A DNA stretch of 64,000 nucleotides from Kalaharituber pfeilii (taxonomy: Eukaryota; Ascomycota; Pezizomycetes; Pezizales; Pezizaceae). The stretch lies in assembly GCA_015179045.1 (NCBI GenBank), contig WHUZ01000062.1, positions 308,250-372,249 of the forward strand, written 5' to 3'. How positions within the stretch are numbered: position 1 is the first letter of the stretch; each line of letters starts with the position of its first letter. Under the pieces are notes generated by a model. The model made no database searches. It was not told the DNA's origin and saw only the letters and a list, made by a program, of their open reading frames with translations. Positions 22,588-32,486 of this stretch are shown here, one piece after another. The position numbers and the translations under genes were made by a program.

Positions 22588-22779
22588 CACGACCACCTCC
22601 TGCTGACAGCCGGCAAGCTCATAGAACCGGCTAACTATAGCTAGCTAGCCAGCGGTCAGTTACAGCCCTCCTGCCGACAGCCGGCAAGCTCATAAACCCG
22701 GCTAGCTATAGGTAGCTAGCCAGCCGTAGCCAGCCAGCTGCCAGATAGCCCGCCTGCCTGCCAAAGTAGGCCTATGGCT

Positions 22780-23215
22780 TATCATGGTTGCTATAGTCAA
22801 AACTCTACCTTCGCCACTGCGCTGCCCTCGCCACGGGCCTCATTTCTGCCTCTCTCCTGCTCTTGCTACTCCCCCCGTCGCCGCTCCTACCTTTGTATTA
22901 TGTTTCTTGGCTAATGGGCCTATCATGTATATATAAAGGCCCCATCTGGCCCTCATGTAAATAGTTCTTTCTCTCCTTGTCTGTTGTCTTGTCTTCTTAA
23001 TAGACCCATATGGTTCCTCGCAGTCCATACGTTCTTGTTATTCTTGCCAATCTCTAGATCCTATTCAGTATCTAATCTTCCTCTCTGCCTTTTTCACCAA
23101 AGCCTGCCAAGTGACAGTACAAGTAATCACACTCAGAATGTTATTATTGTTCTGCACTCACGCAGGATAGTTAAGGAGGATACTGAAGTAGATACCCAAG
23201 TATTGGAGTAGGTTG
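22780..23215 (+). repeat. LTR-like fragment, family of 30308-30785
   Basis: Around the TATA-like TATATATAAAGGCCCC (about 22930) the sequence parallels the reverse complement of the 30308-30785 insert: TTCTTGGC, then CATGTATATA, AAATAGTTCTTTC and CTGTTGTCTTGTC in the same order and spacing. This suggests a diverged LTR with its promoter on the plus strand. Ends and duplication were not found; the limits are approximate. Confidence 0.5.
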
Positions 23216-23240
23216 TCTGGCAGCGTGGTAGATGGTAATG

Positions 23241-24703
23241 TGAGCATGGGTCCGAGCATGGGTTGTACGTACTAGTAGATTACAGTAGCGGTCGTTTTTA
23301 ATACATATATAGCTAGTTTTATCGTACCCAGTATAACTAGCGTTGCTTGCCCCTACCTACATCCAGTCAGAAAAAGTGACTGGACAGCGACATTTCGGGC
23401 ACCTGCTGCATACAGCTGCAGTCTACTGACCTCATGGCAGGTGAGGATTCTGTACCTGGTAACTAGAATCTATTGAGAGATTAAAATCTTGACATGCCAA
23501 TACATGTATGTCAAGAAAGGAATGTAGCACTATATGTACCTTCTTAATCTAACAGGTGGTTCTGGTGAGCATGAGACTCCATATCATTGTATAGTAGCAC
23601 TAGTTTGTTTTCGTTATAGCCTCCAGGACGGTGTACGAGTAATGGTAGAATAAAATAAAAAGTTATTCTTTTAGTTTATTGTGATTGAAATCTGAAATAC
23701 TCACGTTTGTAACTTTAGTTTCTCAGCTTCGTCTGTGTTCGTAGCCAGGTAGGATGCGTTTATCATGAATACGTTTTTGGTATCCAAATTATAGCATTTG
23801 CTTACAGATGTGTCTCTCACCGGCCAGACGAGCAAAGTTCCTCTGCTTATGTATTCTGTGGCTGCAGCGTGCTGGAATGCACCTAATATAGCCTGCAGCA
23901 CGAGATAATACAGATGCTTGAGTACTGTACGAAGAGTCGCATCTTCATACTCTAGTACATTACAGGTGTCTAACACGGCTTTTTACCCCAGGCCTGCTGG
24001 CCCATTAGCATCTGGCGCCAGGCGCGCACGAGAAGCGAAGTATTCAACGTACAAACACGCGCCTTGAAGTAGGTAGTAGACACCTACTGCAGTAGCAGTA
24101 CATGACTATTTGGTTTACTGTGATTGCTCCACATTGCAATTAACTTTCATGCACCAGCTATTTATCAGTACCCTCAAAGGCTCGAAGCATGTGTTTATAT
24201 GCTCCTTCCTTTATTCTTTGTCCCTTTCTTGTTTTTATAAGGTACTATATATATAGAAATAAGTCACGACCGAATTACTCATTTGCCAATAGGTAAACTC
24301 TCTCTTCACAGTTCCGGTTACTCACTCGCAGTTTGTCACACCAGCTGTGGGAGGGCAGCGCGGCTGATACATGTGGGGATCCGGAATCTTACCGGTGGAG
24401 CAAGTGTGTAGCTGATACTGTGTAAGAGCGTCGGCATCAGTTCAGAGCCCCGTGAGCTACGTAGGGGCACAAGATCAAGCTGGACCCTGAATACGCAGTC
24501 TGCAGTGCATGGATATAGAACTTACAAATCCTCTTTTATGCCATTCGAAGCTCCATCTCATAATTACTGTACTTCTTTGATTCACTTTGAACAATTCATT
24601 GCGTTCTATGCCGCCTTCGGCATATGTGGCCGCCGAATGATTCCCGACGAACTCCCTCCAGAGTACCTAGCAATAAACCCGTTAACGTGCTTACACCAGG
24701 CCC
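23241..24703. other. Intergenic; one unrecognised minus-strand ORF
   Basis: A 91-codon minus-strand frame (23976-23701) is mildly hydrophobic (HLYYLVLQAILGAF) but matches nothing I know. It has no intron signals or partner exons that I can see. Nothing else stands out. Confidence 0.35.
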
Positions 24704-24780
24704 TTTTTTTTTCTTTTTTCTTTTTTTTTTTTTTTTTTGAGTCACGTAACCCCGCATACAGGCTACCAGCCTATGGCAGG
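24704..24780 (-). mobile_element. Tail-B retroinsertion, variant hairpin
   Basis: A T-rich run is followed by GTCACGTAACCCCGCAT and GGCTACCAGCCTATGGCAGG. Compared with other tail B copies the loop region has changed so that AGGCT and AGCCT can pair as an inner stem, while the outer arms CCCTGC and GCGGGG are kept. I found no clear target-site duplication. Confidence 0.65.
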
Positions 24781-25168
24781 GACATATACAAGGACCTAAA
24801 ACTATCTATGAAGCAAACTTATTCCATGCTACATATTCTTATTCGAATTCTTGAGGATTCCTGTCCCGTCAAGCTAAGGCAGCTTTATAAGTATAATAAA
24901 GCACAGAAATCAGTGCGATGCGGAGGACTTATAGTTACAAATTCTGAGCCTGGGTCAGGGTAATAGGGCTGTTAGAGATCTACAGTAATGTCGGAGTGTC
25001 GAAGGTGTCGGATATCAGAGAGGTCCGTGATAAAGGGTGGTAAGGGCCCGAGAGCAACCTCATGCTCTATGTATATAGGTGTATTACTTTGGCTACTCTC
25101 TCTACGAAGGAATAACAATCATCTCTTTCTACCCAAAGCTCAACAAGGGCCATACAGCACCAAGGATC

Positions 25169-25745
25169 TTTTTTTTTTTTTTTTTTTTTCACGTGACCCG
25201 GCGTGCAGCTGTTCACCATGGCAGGGCCCCTGGGTCTAAACCCTCAAAGCCCGGAGGCAGGCTTGTCTAACTACCCCTTCCAGCACCACCTCTACAAACG
25301 AAAAACTCAACCCCTCCCCGCCCCACCTCCACGAGGCAATGAAAATAGCTACACTTTACCTCCGCCGCCACCTATTCGCCCCCGCCCCTCAAGAACTCCT
25401 CCAGCACACCAACCACCTCCCCATTCTCTTCCTTCCCCACCCACTTCTTCGCGTCCGCGTCCTCCCACTTCTCCCACCCTTCCGGGTAGTCTACCCCGTC
25501 GCACCTGAATGCCAGGTGGTCCGCCGTCTGTCTCTGGCCACATTCGCACCTACTCCCTTCTTCCGCCTTCCCTATTTTAATATCCCACTCCTTTCCCATC
25601 CCCTTCCCCGTCCTCAGCCTGGTGAAGGTAGTGGCTGCCCCTCTGCCCCACCTCATCACTGAGCCCCCTCCGTACCCCACTTCCCTCCTCTCCGCTGCAC
25701 GCAGTTTTTTCCACTTCTGGCGCAACCCTCCTTCTGTCACCACTG
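25169..25745 (-). mobile_element. 5'-truncated LINE-B with ORF2 C-terminus
   Basis: A 577-bp insert with a 13-bp duplication AGCACCAAGGATC (25156-25168 and 25746-25758). On the minus strand it encodes an ORF2 C-terminal end (25743-25372). The frame opens with TEGGLRQKWKKLRAAERR and contains IKIGKAEEGSRCECG followed by a His and Cys (ADHLAFRC), the same terminal zinc motif as LINE-A. Tail B and poly-A follow. This identifies tail B as the 3' end of a second Tad-like LINE family. Confidence 0.87.
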
Positions 25746-25900
25746 AGCACCAAGGATCCAGGAGTCCTTGCCAACAAGACTACCCAAGCATCTCAGTTAG
25801 TGAAAGTCAGTTGTAATTTCAATCATTCTGTGGAAATTGGTTCAGAAGGGACTGGGAGATTACATGAGACTACTCTTTATGAAGGACACAAAGGCCGGTC

Positions 25901-25963
25901 TTTTCTTTTTTTTTTTTTTAATGAATCACGTAACCCCGCTTGCAGCTATTCGCCATGGCCGGG
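25901..25963 (-). mobile_element. Tail-B retroinsertion
   Basis: A T-rich run followed by AATCACGTAACCCCGC, TTGCAGCTATTCGCCATGGC and CGGGC, the reverse complement of tail B. No convincing duplication was found. Confidence 0.65.
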
Positions 25964-25979
25964 CATACTCTAGAGTCAC

Positions 25980-26528
25980 TTTAGCGTTACTCCTAAATCT
26001 GCCTCATTAACTAGGGTACGTGGAAATACTTTGGACGTGGAGGCCCTGTAAATAGATCATAGCATGGATGCAGGCTATATGAGACCGTCACTGATAAGAG
26101 ACCGCGGATGGAAGTGGAACTGCCCCCCCGATATGCTAAGGGACGTCCTTTAAACCGATTTCTACGGCATCGCGTCACGGAACTTCTTCACAAACAACAG
26201 CTTGAAAGACGTAAGTAAAGATTAATGCAAATGGCCAACTCGGGCACTTTTTTATTTAAGAATATACCAGAAGAAAAGTCACTATATATATGCTAAAAAT
26301 GAACAAGGAAACATGGTATCAGTCAAGATCCAATTAGTTTTCTGGCCACAATACAATTGCGCCAAATGCACAGCATGCAGAGAATTAAACGCAAGTCAAA
26401 AAGAAAAGATAAATGTAGCTTGTTTTTTTCCCTCATGGCTCCTCCCTCTACGGCAATCTATTCCATATTCACAGCATAATATATCCTATCACAACCTCCA
26501 CTCACTGAATACAACAACGTGCGCAAAG
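25980..26528. other. 3' flank of the AA9 gene
   Basis: No gene seen. The right half presumably holds the 3' UTR of the AA9 gene, which ends at 26529 on the minus strand. Confidence 0.45.
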
Positions 26529-27729
26529 TTAAGAGCTCATTCCATCGCACTTGGACCTACCAGACTCGCAAGTTTGCAATCTGTAGTTCTCACAAGTAAC
26601 CTGGGAAGCCCTGTTTGCACCACCCTTCATGCAAGACCTGTACGTGGCCATGCACTCAGCAAAGGCATCGAAGCACGAAGCACGGTTGTTGTAGCTTGGG
26701 TAAGGATCGAGGCTTCCGTCACTGGGGGTGGTAGTGATGGTTGGGGGAGCTGGGGCGAAGGTGGTGGTTGGCACAGCTAGGGCAGAGGTAGTGGCTGGCT
26801 CCTCTGGCAGGGGCTCGGGAGCAGAGGTAACGACAGGGATGGAAGTGGTCATTGGGGCAGCGGTGCTAGTTGGGGCCGCGGAAGTGGTAGAAACTGGGGT
26901 TTTAGGCTCTTCCGGAGCAGAAGAACCACCAGAAACGTATACAGCCGGGCCGGGAATGGTGTAAGTGCTGAGGGTACCGTAGATACTGACGAGGATGCCC
27001 GTGTCAGTTGGCTGGTAGGCACCAGGGAACTTGACACCTGTTGGCTTTGCGCTGCCACCGCCAGTAATCACCAAGTTCGCACACATGGGATAGAATTGCG
27101 CTCCGTTCATGTTTCCTGCGTTGTGCAAGGCCAAAAGCTCGTGCCTAATCATGTACTCGCCAGCAGCAATGTCACTTGGCAAAGTGACAGTGTAGGTGCT
27201 GTTGTCGGCGATGATCTTGTCACTGATGAAAGTACCGTCATCCAGGAGGCCGGCGTGATCAATCTTGAACCACTCGAGATCCTGGGCGGCGGTGACCTCA
27301 GAGCAGGGCCCGTTGCAAGGAGCGAGGTAGGTCATGGTTGGCCCACGGTGAGACTCGGGCCAAGCGGTCCAGAAGAAGGTGATGTCTGAGCCGGCAGCTA
27401 CCGTGGCAGAGACCGGAGCCGGGGCGGATTGTGCACCCTTGTTGCAAACGATGTCGGCGCTGAGAAGATCTTCCACTGGGCCGTTGCCTGCGTAGGGGAA
27501 TGGGCGCACGATGCGCTGAGGAGCAGGTTTCATGTATGGGTCCTGGAAAGGGTTGTAGCCGCCATAGCTGCGGAGCGTACATGTTACCTATGTGATAATC
27601 TCGACAGAAGAGGGAGATAATCTGGAATACGTACAATTCCCCGCCAATCTTAAGATCGCTAACAATGCCGTGAGCAGAAACAATAGCCGCAGAGGCGACG
27701 ATGCTGGAGAAGACAAGTGTTGACCTCAT
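26529..27729 (-). CDS. AA9 lytic polysaccharide monooxygenase, secreted
   Basis: Exons 27729-27635 and 27567-26529, with a 67-nt intron (donor GTACGT, acceptor CCGCAG), give 377 residues. A hydrophobic signal peptide ends before HGIVSDLKIGG, so the mature protein starts with the histidine that forms half of the copper brace. The second histidine is in ELLALHNAG, and the axial tyrosine with its glutamine partner is in QFYPMC. All three features define AA9 (family knowledge): copper-dependent oxidative cleavage of cellulose or related glucans. A Ser/Thr/Pro-rich linker leads to a C-terminal domain with six cysteines (from SCFDAFAEC to SGRSKC) instead of a CBM1. A TATA-like run lies about 45-65 nt upstream of the ATG. 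The gene appears intact. Confidence 0.93.
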
Positions 27730-29449
27730 ACTTGCTAGTGATACATATAAATCCCCTGTGCTGACTTGGGTTCTATATATATATGTATACTGAAAAAAGG
27801 AAAGTCGAGCTAGTCAAGAACCTTTTCCTTCCGAAAAGTGGTAGTACTGTCTGTTCAGTGGTAACAAGGCCTCAGGCCAAGGGCGTAAGGAGGAATTCGA
27901 AGTGAATGTAAGGAATATCTGCAACCATTTACCACAGGTAACGGTAGCTTCAAAGGTACTCCAACTCAGTTGAGAGAATGTAGAAAAGAAAATGGAATGA
28001 ATGAGAGCAGGAACAGATGAGCACTCGAAAAGGAATGAGAGGAATTGACCTTTGATGTGGATAAGGAAAGAGCAGATAGTGGGTTCGATGTCGGTCTTTA
28101 TATGTTTTCACAACTGAAATTGTTACTACCCGTCACGTTGCGCACCGCTTGATGTATTTAGCGATATGACTGACAGCTCGGAGCGATAAACCCTGCCCTA
28201 GGTCTGGTTAGGTTAGTGGGGATAACAGACACCACAAGCCGCCATTGACATGTACGCTATTTACAGAAAATGAAACGGATCAGCTCACGACATGTATATA
28301 TCGTCAAAGCTCGTCGCTAACGCTAGAGAGCAAGTGCGCTGCCTACTTGCTCTACTTTTTGCGCCGAAGTTTGAATGACAGCTGAAGTAAAAAGGCAAGC
28401 TGCTCTCAGTGCATGCCACATCAAGTTGTCACTGGCAATAATACCCCGAAAGCGAGCCGGAGGCTGCAATACTTGGGATATCGGATCAAGGGTTCTGTGG
28501 TACCATGCATGCATGGCGGAGCAGCCGAATTGTGTTGGTGTAAGGACAGAGCCCAGAGGATGAAGCCTAGGAGAGTTCAAGTCTATTGATGATGATCCTC
28601 CTCGTCTCGAGCACTGTGGCTTGCACACCAGAAGCTTCTGTCACCGCTATACGCCATATCGCCATGCAGCCCTGGCTGCCCATGTAGAAGCTTCTATCAC
28701 CGCTATGCGCCAGATGCGCCATGCAGCGCCATATGCGCTATGCAGCTCTGACAATTGGGTCCCATGTGCGTCACGCTTCGGCAGTCCGAATCCGATGCTC
28801 CACCCTAACATCCCACGCCGCAAGGGGCAGTATACTGCAATGTGGAAATTCTCATCGCTAAAAAGGCCGCTAGATATTATCCAACCACATATGCGCCATC
28901 CCTAAAACTTCAGATTGTATTATTTGTGACTCTTTGGATTCTCGCAACTACCTGCTCTTGAGAGTAATTATTCTTTCTATGTCGGGAGATATGCAGTTGA
29001 ATTGGAATTCCTGTAACATTCGTCTATATGATATCGTATTCTGTTGTTCTATTCTGTAACTGAAGATTGGATGGAGTACTAATGCATGCATTGCCATCGC
29101 ATGACTTTCAATATTAATTCCAAATATATTTTATTTGCAAGGATTTTCGTCGATCAGATCGTCAGAACTTACCCTCACACTAACCCTTAAATCATGCGGC
29201 TGGCTAAGTCGGAGTAAATTGTTTGAAGATTTGTTACACGGTGACTAACCAGTTTCAATAATGTCACAAAAAATACAAGTGAGATACTAGGATAGGATAC
29301 GATCTGTAAAAAGGAAGTAACCGGGATAAGAGTATCCTCTCCAACTATTAAATGCAGTCAATATTTCACAGAATAGTAAATACATGTATGTGATGCATTG
29401 AGTATAGGCTAATAGGCTAAATTGAGTGCGCTAATTCTAAATCTGTAGT
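27730..29449. other. AA9 upstream region and intergenic DNA
   Basis: Contains the AA9 promoter side (27730 to about 28100) and no further gene. At 28628 and 28689 a direct repeat shares GAAGCTTCT, TCACCGCTAT and CGCC, followed by CGCCATGCAGC-type motifs, a small local duplication about 61 bp apart. The sequence grows AT-rich towards 29450. Confidence 0.5.
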
Positions 29450-30307
29450 CAAAAGAATCAAAAAGCTATATCTACAGCTTCTATAATTTACTATCTTGTA
29501 GAATACTTCTTTTTAACCTTTATAAGCTTATACTTATTCTAAAATATATTATTTATCTATCTACTAATAGTAATAGTATTATAAATACTAAATTATAATA
29601 TAAAATTAATAAAATCTCAAAACCTATTATATAGTATTATATATATTTTTAAAAGTTTATATATTTTATTTAATTATTAATTTTTATTTTATTTATTTAT
29701 TTACAAAAAAAAAAATTAAAAATATTAGTTTAGAATTAAATTAAGCTTTATTTATATTAAGAAAAAAAGTATATATTAAGATTATTTTTCTTTAAATATC
29801 TAAGTTTCTAATAGTTCTAGCTCTAAAAGTTTAATTTTATAAGTAATTATACTATTTTTTTTCTTTTTTAATATTTTTTAGCTTTTATTTATATATTTAG
29901 TATAAAAAGTATAAAAAAATACTATTAAGTAATAATAATAGTAGTTATTAATTATCTATAATAAAGTAAATAAAATATTTATATATTTTATATTCTTATA
30001 TATCTAGTTATTTATAGCTAACAATTGATAATTAATCTAAAATATAAAAAAACTAAAGCTTATACTTTATAATTATAATTTTATTTACTTTTATTTTATA
30101 TATTAATATAATTATAAATTTATAATATCTTATATAAGCTAAAATATATTAATATATAAGAAAATAGATATTAAAATTAATATTTTAAGAATAATAATAA
30201 AGTATAATTTAAATTTAGAAGTTAACTTAATATATAATTTAGAAAAAGAAGAAAAAAATATAAAGAAACTTTAGAAACTAGTAAATAGGAGTAATTATAT
30301 TATAACT

Positions 30308-30785
30308 ATCACAAGCGGGCTGTCTAGACGACCAAGGGATACGTTCTAGCGGATTCTAGCGATTTCGGAGGTGTCAAGGTTCAGGAGTTCAGAGGTGTCA
30401 CGGTTCAGGAGTTCAGAGGTGTCACAGTTCAGGAGTTCGGAGGTGTCATGGACTCAGGCCAGGCGGATCGTTGATTGACAAGACAACAGATGAGGAAGGA
30501 AAGAACTATCTACAAGGCGGCCATATTGGGCCCTTATATACATGGTGGGCCCTGTGGCCAAGAAGCAAAGACATGGCGGCGAAACACAGAATTTTCACAA
30601 CAAGGACGCGCAACAAGGACGCGCGGCGAAAGCAGACTTTTCACATCTAGCGGACGATCAGTAACCGGCCTCTCTTGGTGGTTCGGCAGCCGGCTTATCA
30701 TGGAAGTTCAGCGATCGAGCGGTAGCCGGTCGGTAGCCGGTAACCGTTACCCTGAGTGCGGCGATGCAGGCATCGGGTCGTGACA
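30308..30785 (-). mobile_element. Solo-LTR-like insertion
   Basis: A GC-normal 478-bp island in AT-rich DNA. On the minus strand it starts TGTCACGACCCGATGCC, has a TATA-like TATATAAGGGCCC, and ends GCCCGCTTGTGAT. ATAACT flanks both sides (30302-30307 and 30786-30791), consistent with a 5-6 bp duplication. Near the downstream end a unit of about 24 bp containing GACACCTCTGAACTCC repeats about four times. A Ty3/gypsy-type LTR is the best fit, though the 3' end is not the usual CA. Confidence 0.65.
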
Positions 30786-31198
30786 ATAACTAATCAATAT
30801 TTTAACTATAGTAAAAACTTTATTAGAAAGTAAGACTTAAATATTTTATTAAAATTAATTAATTAATATCTAAATCTAGTATTTTTTACTATTTTTTAGA
30901 TATATTTTTATATTATATACTATAGAGTTATACTAAGTAGAGATAGTTTATAGTAAATCTAAAGTAAAAAAAATATTTTTTCAAAAGTAATAAAACTATT
31001 TTATATTATAAATTTTTTAGAAATATACTATAATAATATACTTAACTTTATATTTTAAAGTAAAATATAGTTAATAGATATTATTACTAAAATATAACTA
31101 ATATATAAATATTTTATTTACTTTACTATAAATAATTAATAACTACTACTAATATATATAAATTTAAAACTTATACTAACATAAGAACTACTAACTAA

Positions 31199-31951
31199 TG
31201 TTACGGCTAAGGTAAGACTTACCCGCGTAGGGGAACACTTACCCTGAACTGTTCGTAAGACCAATGCTGCTAGAGCGGCCTGATCACCCGTGAGGCTTGG
31301 CAGAAAGTTCTTTGTTGTTCGAATAGGGAAGTGCCAAGGAAGTGTGTGTCATTGTTTATAGTCTTTGACTTGTTAAGCACGCGCACATGCATCAGTAACT
31401 ACTTTTGCATGTTTCTTTGTTACGATTATTGGCATTGTTGAGGAATTGCTGTTTCTTTATTTGCTTGCCTAGTCATGTATGATGCGCTCAGTCTATTTAA
31501 GCACAGGCGATAGCACAGTTGAAGAATCAAGACACAAGCGGTGTTCTAAGTTCTCTATAACTCTGAAACCTATCGTTTCCTTATTACGCCCGTGAATCGC
31601 TCCGCTCCGCTGCGCGCTCCACGCCAAACAGCTGCCCTTCCGGCCCGCCGTATATACACCTCTGTAGCCATTTCGGCCCGCAGCATATACGCCCCCGTAG
31701 CCTTTCCGGCCCGCAGCATATACGCCTCCGTAGCCTTTTCGGCCCGCAGCATATACACCTCCGTAGCCATTCGGCCCGCAGCATATTCACCTCCGTAGCC
31801 ATTCGGCCCGCAGCATATTCACCTCCGTAGCCATTCCGGCCCGCAGCATATACGCCTCCGTAGCCCTTTCGGCACGGCGTATACACCCCTTAGCCGTAAC
31901 ATCCAGTACCTTCCAGCGCCCACCGGAGCCTAGCCCCTCACGCCCGTAACA
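31199..31951. mobile_element. Solo LTR with 5-bp duplication
   Basis: A 753-bp island starting TGTTACGG and ending CCGTAACA, flanked by the perfect 5-bp duplication ACTAA (31194-31198 and 31952-31956). Inverted TG...CA ends plus a 5-bp duplication are the LTR-retrotransposon signature. TATTTAAG near 31493 may be its TATA element on the plus strand. A 14-bp inverse of its own start, CCTTAGCCGTAACA, occurs again 52 bp before the end. The internal retroelement is absent, so this is a recombination remnant. Confidence 0.87.
31637..31885 (+). repeat. About eight 31-34 bp tandem units in the LTR
   Basis: Units share CGGCCCGCAGCATATAC followed by a CCTCCGTAGCC segment and differ at a few positions and in short T or A runs. 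They make up about a third of the solo LTR. Two neighbouring units (about 31766-31829) are identical, which suggests recent slippage or unequal exchange. Confidence 0.87.
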
Positions 31952-32486
31952 ACTAAAATATATACAAAAAATAGTAAAAAAAAAAGACTTAGTAAAGTAA
32001 AATTTATAATAATTTAAATATAAATAACTTGAATAATTTTTTTAAAAATAAAAACTTTACTATAATAAAGAAAAAAGCTAGACTTTTTATATATAAATAA
32101 AAAATTTAATTTTACTTTATTATAAATTAGTTATAATAAAGAAAATTTATTAAATTCTTACTTTTAATATAATAATTAGAATTACTTATACTAAATTTAA
32201 TATAAATCTAATATAAAAGCAAATAGTAATATTTTATTAGTAATATTAGAAACTATTAAATAGCTATTATTAAATTATAAATTAAGTAAAAATACTATAG
32301 TTATAATTATAATAAGTACAGATATAATTAAAAATATAAGTAATAATATAAGTAATAAACTATTATAGTTAAAATAAGATAAGAATTAAAGTTAATAGTA
32401 AAGTAATAATATATTAAAGGTTTTTAAAATTAAACTTTTATAATACTAAAGTTATAAAATATTTAAGAAAAATATAATAGATAGTA

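Larger units (their letters stand above)
29450..32484. other. AT-rich block, likely RIP-mutated repeats
   Basis: Outside two GC-normal inserts (30308-30785 and 31199-31951) this block is overwhelmingly A and T, dominated by TA steps, with almost no CG dinucleotides and no open frame of note. This is what repeat-induced point mutation leaves behind in filamentous ascomycetes. The original repeats can no longer be recognised by eye. The two inserts show none of this bias, so they arrived later or escaped mutation. Confidence 0.7.

Noticed and set aside
31570..31886. Repetitive frames over the LTR array on both strands
   Set aside because: Explained by the tandem units of the solo LTR; no start context or other coding evidence.
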